Part shown: positions 36,946 to 47,649 of the stretch, piece after piece | Position numbering within the stretch: position 1 is the first letter of the stretch | Layout: each line of letters begins with the position of its first letter | Source: Epiperipatus broadwayi | Lineage: Eukaryota; Onychophora; Udeonychophora; Euonychophora; Peripatidae | Direction: 5' to 3' | DNA: 64,000 nt | NCBI GenBank assembly: GCA_028023455.1 | Contig: JAQFVV010006306.1 | Location: 3,683,001 to 3,747,000, forward strand | Program-made: the position numbers and the translations under genes | Notes under the pieces: generated by a model | What the model was told of the DNA's origin: nothing | Database searches by the model: none | Seen by the model: the letters and a program-made list of their open reading frames with translations, nothing else

Positions 36946-37101
36946 CATAGTTGTTTGATGAATCATCTTGAGCAAATTTGGTGAATTTTTTTCTTTATCT
37001 TTTTTGGTCCATACACTTCCTACAAGTTCTGATGGTTTTACTGCTCTGTACAAATCGAATTCTAATAATGTTAGCTGCCTGGCTATTTCTATAGGATGTA
37101 A
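36946..37101 (-). CDS. Sos: SOS exon: start of the CDC25 domain
   Basis: This is the sixth recognised exon, 156 bp, 52 whole codons (226-277), both ends phase 0. It begins '[18 protein letters not shown]', the hallmark opening of the RasGEF catalytic domain, and continues with '[16 protein letters not shown]' and '[13 protein letters not shown]'. Human SOS1 has the same residue count here. The acceptor is TTTCAG and the donor is GTAAGA. The intron that follows, about 12 kb, is the largest in the window. Confidence 0.96.
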
Positions 37102-38274
37102 CTGAAATTAAGATATATAATAATATGCAAATGTAAAATTGTCAGAAATGACACCGGTAATGTTTAGTATAGATCTAATTCAAACGCTCTACAAATTGTG
37201 ATTTCACAAAATAACACTTAACAGTTTGGCATTCCTTAATACAAATTATTGTTATATCTAAGTTCAAATTTTCATTTAAAAATCTTTCAATTCATAATAA
37301 CTAAAACTAAACTACAACAAAAATCATCCAAATATACATTAATTAAAATAAAAGTTCAAACTCATATTTTGTTTTGAAGCATCATAGGATATACAATAAT
37401 ATTAAGAGCTAATGAAATCTTTTACTGTAAAATCAACATAATGAAAGGTTTTTAAATTTTTTTACTTAAAATCTATACTATAATTTGAAACTATTATATA
37501 TATATATCTTAGATAAACAAATAAGAGGCAAAAAAATAAATGCAGAATCAGAGTAATCATACATATAAGTAAAATAGATTTTAGCATATTCTATTTCATG
37601 TATAATGTTTAGAATTATTAACCACTAATGAAAGTATACTAACAGACTAATCCGTTCACACTGTAGTATTTCAGATAGATATAATCATCATAAAAAAACA
37701 TTTTAAACGCTTACTATCCATACTAGAAAAGCAGCCTCAACTTCATATAAAGTATCCTCAAGTGATCTGTTTTTAAAATGATTAATACAATCAAATAACC
37801 CCCCCCCCCACACACACACACATATATATACTGTAGCAGAAATATGTACAAATGGTTAAATTATGCCTCATATTGAGAAGCCAATTTGATGCAATGCAAA
37901 ATAAATAAAAATGACAAGTAACTATTAATAAAGAATTACACATTGGATTATCAACTTTAGGTAATTTTAAAACCTGGTATATACTACAAATATGGTGATC
38001 AAACTATCTTTTATAATAGTTTAATTTTATTCTATTACACAGAAATAATATAATATGTTCTATAGTGCATCACGGTGTCTTAAAACTGATTGTTATTACA
38101 AAAAAAAAATCCAGCAACTAAACATGCACACACACTTTCAGCAATATCACAACCTAATTTAGTGTAAAAACATCAGTATAATATAAATTAACAATAATTA
38201 GTACACAAGTTGACTATTTTCAATTTAGATTATTAATATAAATAAAATCATTATAAATTTTTATAATTAAAAAT
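37102..38274. other. SOS intron with a compound microsatellite
   Basis: A C11 run (37799-37809) runs straight into (AC)n and then (AT)n to about 37831. Nothing else was recognised. Confidence 0.6.
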
Positions 38275-38900
38275 TGGACTTCTTATCCAAAGGTTGGCAC
38301 AATATGTGATCACTGCTTCCAGATGTTGAAACAGCGACTCTATCTTTGTTTGAAATATGATGAGAAAGTGTAATTCCAAATGGTAGTCAGTTGTGATTAG
38401 AGTCTTTAATATGCTGTAATAGTCAAAATCTCTGTTGACGTCTTCATAATGAGAATTTGATGAAAAGTAGCATTGAAGCTAAGCTTAGCAAAGTTTGTAA
38501 CTATTTCCAGTAATCTCAATATCTCAAGCAGTACATTTATAATTACATATGGAGTTTTGTTTTGATTTTTTTTTGACTATTGTATGGTAATCACTACAGA
38601 TTATGAATTGTCTGGTTTGGATTAGTAGCCATAACAATGGATGTGAGTCATTCTCAGTTTTTTTTAGTAATGTTAGAACATCATTTTTTACTAATTCATA
38701 CAATTCTTGTTCTATTTTTCTAGGTGTACAAAGGATACCTTTTAATATTTACCCATTAAAAATTTCACTTCATCATGGAGGTCTATTTCTACAGATGCAG
38801 AATTAATTTTGTCCTGTGACCATTTTCACTATGTAAATTTCAATGCCAAAACCTTTAGACCATTTCATGCACTTTATAACACTATGAATGAAATTTAAAA
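38275..38900 (-). pseudogene. Ty3/Gypsy-like reverse transcriptase fragment
   Basis: Broken minus-strand frames follow the RT of Ty3/Gypsy retrotransposons in the right order. First 'PRKIEQELYELVKNDVLT' (about 38680-38735), like the 'K.E.EL..L...GVI' lead-in. Then 'SIVMATNPNQTIHNL', like 'SPIV.V.KPNG.IR'. Then 'KLSFNATFHQI', like 'KLDL..AY.QI', with 'TEILTITAY' after it. Last 'DYHLELHFLIIFQTKIESLF', like 'LPFG...AP..FQ...' (about 38300-38370). Stops and frame changes show decay. LTRs were not found next to it. Confidence 0.6.
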
Positions 38901-38909
38901 AACATAAGC

Positions 38910-39405
38910 ACCTCATTAAAACAGGCAAAACTCACTATATACATTGCCACACACAAGCTAGAGTAATCAATGGATGCCAGAAGGCTTGTGCATAAAATCC
39001 CCATTTAGTGCCTACTCACCCAATATCCCCAGACTAGTTTCTGGCTTATGGCCTTCGTCAGTGAGAGCCTTGGATCTGAGAGCATTGCACCTAGGTGCTT
39101 TCAGTTTAAGACTCATAGTTTTGTAGTTAAATGGAGATAAAATATGGTTGCTGGAGGGTTGCATTAGATCTTAAGATCTAGGTGCAGTGCTCTCAGATCC
39201 AACGCTCCTCACTGACGAAGGCCATAAGCCAGAAACTAGTCTGGGGATATTGGATGAGTAGGCACTAGATGGGGATTTTATGCACAAGCCTTCTGGCATC
39301 CATTGATTACTCTAGCTTGTTGTGTGTGGCAAGATATATAGTGAGTTTTGCCTGTTTTAACAGTTATACACAAGCATAAGAGGTGATGGTCATGTGATAG
39401 ATACA
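38910..39405. mobile_element. Foldback MITE copy 5 (most complete, about 0.5 kb)
   Basis: This is the best copy for defining the family. Left arm (about 38926-39110) and right arm (about 39160-39365) are nearly complementary, from AAAACAGGCAAAACTCAC through AATCAATGGATGCCAGAAGG and CCCCAGACTAGTTTCTGGC to CTTGGATCTGAGAGC, and back. The centre is short and unpaired. Past the arms, the right flank shows the AGCATAAGAGGTGATGG and CATGTGAT outer terminus. There is no open reading frame. Transcribed, it would form one very long hairpin RNA. Confidence 0.85.
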
Positions 39406-40372
39406 TCATACAAAAAAAAAAAAATACCACAACACTACATTGCTGAAAATAGCAGAAGAGGGAGAAAAAAAAACTTGAATCAGATGGAGAAGATAATGCA
39501 CAAATTATTTTTTAAAAAAAATATCTACAATTTAAAATTGTTTTATGAATATGTATAAAAATTAGAAGCAATTGCTATTAGAAAAAAAAAATAAAAATAG
39601 AGATCTAATATCATCACATATTCATCATATACTTAATGTATGCTGATATCATAGTAATAAATGGATATCCATAAACACAGAAATCAACTATTGAGATATT
39701 AAACAACCAAGCAAACAAACGTGACTTATACATAAGTACCGCCAAAGCAAGAGCATTGCTTTTTAAAAAAAGAGAAAACTGAACATAAAAATTGAAAAGC
39801 AACGTAGTTGGATATATCTTTGAAATAGAATCACAAGTGATTTCGGCTGCCAAAAAAAATTAAAATTAAGAATAGTTCAAAAATTAGTCTAATTCTTTTT
39901 TTCTGCGTATAATTATTTCTAGTGACTCAACATTGCCTGTATTGACAAGCTTGTACACATAGGTATATGTATAACTTTATTAATAAATAAATTACATAAC
40001 TAGTCAGTACATAACAAGAAAGTCATAGAATGAAAGTTACATCTGATTGGCCCACATTCCAAATGAATGAAGATTGAAAATTGATAACCTTAATTTTAAG
40101 TATTATACAAGGCAAAACAAAATAGACAGAACCTATAGAATATTAATAGATGACATTAAAGTAATTAGTTTGCTCTGACCCAGTTTTCTTGTAAAGGAAA
40201 AAGAAATATAGGAAAAATTGGTAAACAAAAGATCAAACAATTTAAATGAGTCCACGGGTTTTTGATGATAATTGTTCATCAACATTCTAAGAAGACAACA
40301 TCACAGTAATTATATCTCGTTATAATAATAATATGTAAATCAGACCTTAAAATTTTTTTTACAATAACTTAC
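39406..40372. other. SOS intron, no gene seen
   Basis: AT-rich sequence. The donor GTAAGT reads on the minus strand at 40367-40372. Confidence 0.55.
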
Positions 40373-40474
40373 TGTCATTAAATTAAATTCTTCAGCCTGT
40401 GTTGTTGTGTGCCATTCTAAAGGGGGTGGAGTTCTTTCAAAAGTTATTTCTCTGGGTTCTTCTGAACTCTCCGT
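40373..40474 (-). CDS. Sos: SOS exon: REM-CDC25 linker
   Basis: This is the fifth recognised exon, 102 bp, 34 whole codons (192-225), phase 0 at both ends. 'ITFERTPPPLEWHTTT' matches the human 'ITFQSSPPTVEWHI' linker between the REM and CDC25 domains. The exon ends 'FNLMT', directly before the 'LHPIEIA' that opens the catalytic domain. The acceptor is TAATAG and the donor is GTAAGT. Lower conservation at its start is normal for a linker. Confidence 0.94.
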
Positions 40475-41403
40475 CTATTAGTTTAAATAAAGTAAATCTT
40501 GGATTATAAAAAACAAAAACAAAAAAAAAAAAAAAGGTAAACTAAAAAAGTTACAAAACAAGAAAATAAATACTAGCTTATATTTCTAAAATTATGCAAA
40601 TTTATTAAAAATATCAACAAAACAAAAAGAATGTGTATAATATACCGTATACTCCTAAATTAACATTTTAATAATATTAAGAGGAAAAAAAAAGAATCCG
40701 TGTACGTGTGCATGCACATATAAATATGAACACTGTAATTTAAATAGTCACCTCCAATAGCTCTCATAAAGAGATAAGGGAGAAAATATTCACCAAACTT
40801 GTATCAAACAGTGTCAATAGTTTTCCATTTTGTTTTAACCTCTGGCTAAGAGTAGGTAGCAACCCATTTACCTACCAATATTTATATGTTTAATTATGTT
40901 GGTTCTGGCTAATAAAATCTCAGGAAAAAATGTAAAGTTTATCAAGACTGGATTTAAACTCAGATCATAGATATGGCAGACAAATGCATTACAATTACAC
41001 TTCAAGATTTTTTTGTGAATGTATATATTAATGGTGATTCTTCTAATTATTCTAATTTTGCAGAAGGAATGAAAATTAAAAATATATAATAATAAAGTAA
41101 AATGTGTATTATTACTTCAAGGCACTAAATATTTTTGCAATCTAATCTTTAATTTTTTTTTAAAAATTATTACTATACAAATAATAATGCTGCTTTATTT
41201 CTAATTCAAAATTTAAAAAAAACCAACCAAATCTTAAGTTCAAATTTGTCTCAGCTACTGCTCTAACATCATTATAATTTACGGCATTCAAATCAATCAT
41301 AAAATATGGCAATGAATAAAAAAAATTATTTATCTAAATATTATTTTTATTAAAAAAATAAACAAACTGTTACACTTCATCTCAGTTTCAATCAATTTAC
41401 AGA
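40475..41403. other. SOS intron, no gene seen
   Basis: AT-rich; no gene or repeat family recognised. Confidence 0.5.
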
Positions 41404-41634
41404 TTACATATTATTAATCACCTCAATCAACGTATCTATGTTCGGCATAAACATTTCCCCATCCAAAACAAATACAGTGGAGCCACAAATTATATTATAT
41501 TTTATTCCAAGCCCCCTTGCATTCAAAGGGAATAGCATATAATATAGCTCATCTTTTGTTGATAAACAGTGATCAGAATAGAATACATATTGTTTTTTGA
41601 ACTGCAAGGGTATAGTACTTTTCAAAAACCACAT
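41404..41634 (-). other. Unidentified 76-codon open frame in a SOS intron
   Basis: The frame runs from an ATG at 41634 to a stop, and reads less like low-complexity sequence than other intron frames, with a mixed composition including 'YVFYSDHCLSTKDELYYML' and 'FVLDGEMFMPNIDTLIEV'. I recognise no domain. It could be a transposon fragment, a lost exon or chance. It does not fit between SOS codons, because the flanking exons already join in frame without it. Confidence 0.2.
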
Positions 41635-42039
41635 GTATAATACATGACATTTTTTTATATGTATAATTAAAAAATAATAATATAATTATTAGTAATAAAT
41701 GAAAAGGACATTTATTTTAATTAAAAGTGTTTTCATTCATGCACTTAGTGAAGCAATAAGAATAAGGAAAAAAACATCTAATTCCTACTATATTTTTATC
41801 TTTAAAATATAATGAATAGCAAAATATGCTTTGGGCAATATTCTTTTTTTTTTTCAGTAATTTTTTTTGTCTTATAGAACAATAGATTTGTCTCTTACTA
41901 TATCATCAATTATTTATTTATAAATAATTTTTATTAAGGTCATATAGTGAAATACAATCTATTAGTTTACATTGTTAGAATTTGTGTTACATTATTTAGT
42001 TATAATTTATGCTTAAAGTTAGACTAGTCTAGAAGAGGA

Positions 42040-42560
42040 TTATGTTGTTATTGTTGAGATTGATAGCATGATGCAATCTGTTGCCGGGTAATTTGGAAGT
42101 TTCCATGTTTCATCAAAGAGGAACTTAGAGGAGGGGATTTTATCCCTTTCTTTGATTTTTTTAATTGATTGGATAAAGAAAAGTTCTTCGGATGAGAATG
42201 TGTATAAATTTTTTTGCATCTCACAAGCCAGATTGAGTATGTGAGGAAAATTGAGTCTTATGGAAGGGATGTCTCTTCTATGAATGCAATCCTTTAGTGA
42301 GATGATCTGGTAGAATTCGACCTTCGAGTTTTGATGTACTATCATTTTTATGTTTCCCAGTCCATTGCATATATGGATTATATGCTCATATGTTTTTTCG
42401 TATCTCTGACAATTAGGGCATATTGGGTTAATCTTGCTAATTTGGCGTTTTACATGAAGAAACCAGTTGGTAGGCATGGCCTCCAGGTTTATTTTAATGA
42501 GAATACTCTGAAATCTTGTAAAACTTATACTTTTAAAAAAATATTTTGTTAAGCAAAATG
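42040..42560 (-). pseudogene. LINE fragment with C-terminal zinc knuckle
   Basis: A 145-codon minus-strand open frame begins 'MPTNWFLHVKRQI' and contains 'CPNCQRYEKTYEHIIHIC', a C-x2-C-x7-H-x4-C arrangement like the zinc knuckle found near the end of many non-LTR retrotransposon polymerases. The 'CPLC...SISHIL' of the element at 52160 is of the same kind. Upstream codons to about 42560 look like the same protein in a shifted frame. No RT core is present, so this is a truncated remnant. Confidence 0.5.
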
Positions 42561-43104
42561 GTGTACATTAAAATTCAGAAAATATATGAAATTAAAATAT
42601 AAGTAATTTGTATGAACTCTGCTCAGAGAAGAAAAAATGGCTGCCGAATATTAAAATTTGTTAATTTTAATTTTTTTTGTTAATTTCTTTACATTTTACT
42701 TTGGCTAGCATATAAATGAAATTGCATACTTAGTGTTATATTTAGTCAGGATTATATATAAACACAAACACATATAAATACGATTTGTACTATATTTATT
42801 AATAACAAATATATGTACAATATATTTTTTATGGCTTTACTCTGCCTGCTACCATTAGTGAGGTATAGCTCCTAGTTTTAGTGTGAACTATAGAAGAATG
42901 GATTGTAGGTGCCCTTATATGATTTCTGCCAGTTCCAGCTGAATCTTTGCAGCCTACCTCATGAATAAATCAGGTGATACTTCCGGCTATACTATGACAG
43001 CTTGCTTTGTGCCAATGTTTGGTTCAAGCAGCTTCCAGTCCTGAACGTGAACTTCCTAGCTGCATTAACCATTTACCTTAACTGCTATTGTTTGGAGAAC
43101 GAAG

Positions 43105-43230
43105 ATTCTGTCTTTCAGTTTTGTGACAGTACTTCTGTCAGAACATATATAGAGGAAGTATATTCTGTCTTTCAGCTATGCAACAGTAGTTCTCTCAGAA
43201 CGTATATAGAGAATGCGTATTCTGTCTTGG
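43105..43230 (+). repeat. 57-bp minisatellite, two full units and a partial third
   Basis: Units start at 43105, 43162 and 43219 with ATTCTGTCTT. In one plus-strand frame each full unit gives a 19-residue repeat of the form 'YSVFQLCNSSSLRTYIENA'. It sits in an 83-codon open frame (43002-43253) in a less AT-rich block (42840-43260). No protein family was recognised. Confidence 0.8.
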
Positions 43231-43259
43231 TCGTCTATCTTCAAAAGGTTTAACTATTT

Positions 43260-45839
43260 ATTGACAGATTCCCATCATTAATGGAAATATTAAAATTCAG
43301 TGAGCATCATCGCCTATTGGCCTGTTCTTGCCATTGACTATGTATTATCTATCTGTATGTGCATAGATTCATGGCAATGAATGCTCAATCCGATCTAGAT
43401 AAGATGGAATCTGGACTAGACAATTAATAGACGGTCCGATATGACAGTTACATATAGTATAGTTCATGGCTCCACTATAACACAAATAAATCAAAAAAAT
43501 CAAATATATGGAAAAGCATATTAAAAAAAGGTAAAAACAATTTTTTGACAAGCAAGAAAATCAAGTTTAGGAAGTATTTTGTATGATCAGTCAAATATGC
43601 AACAGTTACAGAATAATAATAAAAACTCCAATAGTTGTCAGGGAGTATATATTACCAATCAACTTTAATTTGCTTTCATGATTTTTAAGATAATGCAGAA
43701 TAGTTAGAGGATAACTGCAGATATCAATTAATAAAATCCCATTTTTGCACAATGAATGAGAGAATCAGTGAAGAAATCTAGATTAATCACAGACATTGCT
43801 GGAAGATATAAGCAATAAATAGTCAGTTTTAGTCTATTAAAATATGAGCAGTGTTATATCTCAGGAAAGGCAAAAGTATCAACTTTTAAATTGACACAGA
43901 GATTATAAAGAAACCAAACAGGACAAACTCTTTAGTGCCCACAATAGACATTCTTGTCATTGTAATTATTAATAACCTGTTCACATGAAAATGTATTATC
44001 ATAGCGAATTGATTGAATGTAAATTATTTTAGAAAATTAACACAGAAACATTCAAATAAAAGCACAGCAAAATTGGGTTGTTTAACTAAAATAATATATC
44101 TATTTTAATATTGGAATTTCTTTATCAAAAATAAGTAAAAATTATGACTCTCATTTTCTGGATATCAAAAAGGCAGTAGTTGGAAAGAGAAGACAAAAAA
44201 AAATGTTAAGAGTATTCAGTTTTGAACTGAGAATGACATCCCACTTCCAAATAAAAGAAGACTGCATGAATTAGCAAATAACTAACTACTCCATATTAAA
44301 TGAGCCTATGAAATTAGAATTAAAAAAAAAAAAGTGAAAATCAGGTGAAGTAAAATATGGAAATCAAGATTATGAATATTGATGGTTTATAAGATAGAGT
44401 AATAAGGTTGGTGATATTTTTAGTGTATATTCCAGTAAGTTCTTTTTCTGATGAAGAAATGGAAAACTTTTTATAAAGAATATTTTTAAGAAAGCTAAAT
44501 GACATTGTAAAATTGTCAAAGAAATTTTTATACAGGAATTTAAAACGTTTGCAAGATGGAAGTGCAATGGATAAATTTGGATGTGAAAAATGAAAAGATA
44601 ATGACTTAATTTCATTTTTTCAAGACAATAAAGATTAATAAGATGTAAGATATTAAGACAAATTTAGAAAGACAAATACTATTAAGAAAAAAAAAAATTA
44701 TATTCCTAATTCTTCAGAAATATTAAAGTGAATTTAAATTAGAACTTACAAATTGTTTTTAAACGATTAAAACTTGAAAAAGATCAATAAAAAAAATCCC
44801 AGTCACTTTACTAATAATAACTACTAAATAGATAACAAAAACAAAAATGCAACAAGATGAAATATGAGGAGAGAAAAAATATCTAAATTGTGCAAAATAA
44901 CGCAGAAAAAAGAGAATTAACGATGACCAAAACTGTTAAGTAAAAATTTCAGAGTAAATAATACCAGTACGTAATTCTGTTTTGATATTGCTGAAAATTA
45001 TTTCAGCAATATAAAAATATGGTTTTTTAAAAAATATTATCGTAAAGTGAATGGAAAAATTCTATAAAGAACTAAATAGTAACAAAAAGCAGGCAAATAA
45101 AGTAGCCCATACAATAGTCACAGAATCAGTTAAAATATATGAAAAAATGAAGCAATTAAATCTATGAGAACAAAAAAGTTCATAAATATTTTTTTTTTAA
45201 AAAAAAAAGCAAATAAAAAAACAGAAAAATATATACTTGTTATATATATAACTAAGTTATATACACAATTCAAAATGATGAGACCACCAATGAACGATTG
45301 TAGTAGTTACAGTGATATTAAGGAAGGAGAAAGATATAAATTACAGATGTCACTTCTACATAGCATGTCTTAAGATCATTACAAATCTTCTCAAAAAATA
45401 TTGAACTCCAGACAAAAAAAAAACTAAAAAAAAAAAGCATATTTAAAAACGTCTGTAGTGCAGTACTTATATTCAGTATTAAAGAAAGCTATAGGGAAAA
45501 AATAAGTGTGAATTATTTTTTTATCCACTGAATTTATAGATTATGGAAGAACATTGAAGTTTTGAGATATCATTTTAATTTTAAAGAAAATGTTTCAAAA
45601 TGCAGCAGCAGTGATTTTATTTTATGTTCATACAAAAATATTTCCCCCAAACATTTTTAGAGCTATTTAGGAGATCTATTTTAAGACTTAAATCATAAAA
45701 AATAAAAAAAAATGTTTAAGTCATCTGTATTATACCTTAATACCATAAAAAAATATTACAGCTACCAAATGAAAAGAACTAAAATAAATACTAAAAATAT
45801 TAATGTTTAATAGATTGTCAGGAAAAAAAAAAAATTATT
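43260..45839. other. SOS intron, no gene seen
   Basis: Purine-biased AT-rich sequence; open frames are Lys/Asn/Ile/Phe-rich low complexity. Confidence 0.5.
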
Positions 45840-46370
45840 GAATTAGATGACATTTACAAGTGCCTTAGTTAAATTAATAATATGGATGAAAACATCACGG
45901 ATAAAATAATCGTAGAATTAAAAATAGGCAAAGTGTTTTCAGGAAAAATATTAAAAATGACTATGTGCCAAAAAAAAAAAAAAAACCCAAGAGTATAATA
46001 AAATTCGTCCACAAGTATTATCACATAGTTTTAATTAAACAAACATTAAGTACCATATTTATTTATGGATATGAATTTTGGATACGGAATAGAAGAACAA
46101 TAAAGATTTTACAATTAAATATAGAGACATACGATTGAATCAACAAGAAGAAATAGAGAATAAAAAGGCACTATTGAAAGAATTAAAACTGATTTTAAAA
46201 AGATGGACAGCATCAGAAAAGCTGGTAACAAGAGAACAACTGAAATCATAAACTGGATTGCAAGAAATTATGAAAGATCTAGAATTATAAAGAACTTTTC
46301 TGGAAGCTAAAGAAATATGAAAACAAACTTGGAGAGAATGTCAGCCCTCAGTAGATCAATAATATTTTTA
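45840..46370 (+). pseudogene. Very decayed RTE LINE remnant
   Basis: At DNA level it still follows the RTE 3' region in order: AATATGGATGAAAACATC (the 'NTDGNIMDEI' part) near 45880, TATTTATGGATATGA near 46060 ('TYGSE'), GAATAGAAGAACAAT ('NRRAI') near 46087, and AAACTGGATTGCAAGA ('NWIPRD') near 46250. No frame is open for long. It is older than the other RTE copies. Confidence 0.6.
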
Positions 46371-46686
46371 AATTACTATGGCCAGTGAATTTTGAAGAGA
46401 TGTGTGGTAAATTTATGGATAAACATTAATCACCTAATTTAAAGAAGTTCAAAAGTAACAATTACAATACATTATAATAATTTCCGATGTTTCAAATCAA
46501 AATATTAATAATTATTTTTACTCACTTAGTGATTCTAATAAATAAGTCTTATAATAAAAAAAAATTGTGATAATAGCAAATATATATATTTCCTTAAATT
46601 TTTTTTATAAAATTGATGAATATTTAAAAAGTATATTATTTACGAAAAATATATGTTTTTCAAAATGATTAGAAATTTTTACTTAC

Positions 46687-46843
46687 CCGCCTTTGAATAA
46701 TTTTTGTAATAGATTCAACCCATTTCTTCATGGATTTGCCTTTAACAGTTTCTAAAAAATTCTGAAGTTTTTTTAATAATAATGGATCCCTTTCAAAATC
46801 ATAAAAATGGTGGTCTACCCAATGTCTTAATACATTTAATACC
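46687..46843 (-). CDS. Sos: SOS exon: second half of the REM domain
   Basis: This is the fourth recognised exon, 157 bp, codons 140-191 plus the last base of a split arginine. It reads '[19 protein letters not shown]', then '[18 protein letters not shown]'. The tryptophan in 'KKWVES' is the equivalent of human SOS1 W729 in the distal (allosteric) Ras site. The acceptor is TTTTAG and the donor is GTAAGT; it ends in phase 0. Only 130 bp of intron separate it from the exon upstream, the one short intron in this stretch of gene. Confidence 0.96.
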
Positions 46844-46973
46844 CTAAAATTAAATAAAAATACACATGCATTTAGAAATAACAACATCAACCTTTTTTTT
46901 TCTTTGTTAAATTTTATAAACACCATTAATGAATCGATAAGAATTTATATACAGGTAAAAAGTATACACTTAC

Positions 46974-47093
46974 CTAAATTGAACAGGTTGAACATATTCT
47001 TTTCTAAACCTCTTAATATCTTCCCTAAAAAAATTGGCATCTTTTTCTGGATCATTGTTATCATTTTCAAATTCCGGATCTTTGATATCAAAT
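46974..47093 (-). CDS. Sos: SOS exon: middle of the REM domain, after the AT-AC intron
   Basis: This is the third recognised exon, 120 bp: one base, 39 codons (100-138) and two bases. It reads 'FDIKDPEFENDNNDPEKD', an acidic loop that is variable in the family, then the conserved 'IKRFRKEYVQPVQF'. The position of human L687 in the allosteric site is Phe here; R688 is kept, split across the downstream junction. The upstream boundary ends in AC, not AG, and pairs with an ATATCCTTT donor. With it the reading is '...LLIER|FDIKDPEF...', as in other SOS proteins. The downstream donor is GTAAGT. Confidence 0.95.
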
Positions 47094-47649
47094 GTAATAA
47101 TAAATTAAAGAAAATAATAAATTAAAAAAAGAACAACAACAACAAAGATGTATAATTCTCTCTTTTTCACTCCTTGTAATAAAGAGTTACAAAAAAATAT
47201 GTAAAAGATTGGAATGTCCATTTTAAAAATTTAACAAAATAAAAAACCAAATGAGTCTAATTAATTAAAATATATTTTTAAGTATTTCTAATGTACGACC
47301 TCTGAAGTAAAATTGAAAATAAAACTATCATAGATTCATTTATAAAATTGTTAAAGGATTTTATTCATATAATGATGATTTCATTTATTTTATAATCTCA
47401 TAAAACTTCATGGCACCGAGATGGAGGAAATGAGATGTTAGAGAGGAGAAAGCAAGCGTGATGGAGATATGCAGAGGGATTGATAGGAGTGATTGAGCAG
47501 ATGGTGGCAGGGCAATCAAACAAAGTAACTAATAAGTGCAAGGGTGCCTAGATGCAATGGTAAAATGTGAAAGTGAGAAATCTAGGGGAGGCCCACGTAG
47601 TTGTTTTTGGTATAGTTGTGCAAATGTGGATGTAACATAACAATAAATA

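Noticed and set aside
37799-37835. C11-(AC)n-(AT)n tract as a regulatory element
   Set aside because: Compound microsatellites are common; nothing ties it to regulation here.
47400-47645. Less AT-rich block before the hAT pseudogene as a LINE tail
   Set aside because: Some words look like LINE 3' regions, but no ordered protein or tail similarity could be established.
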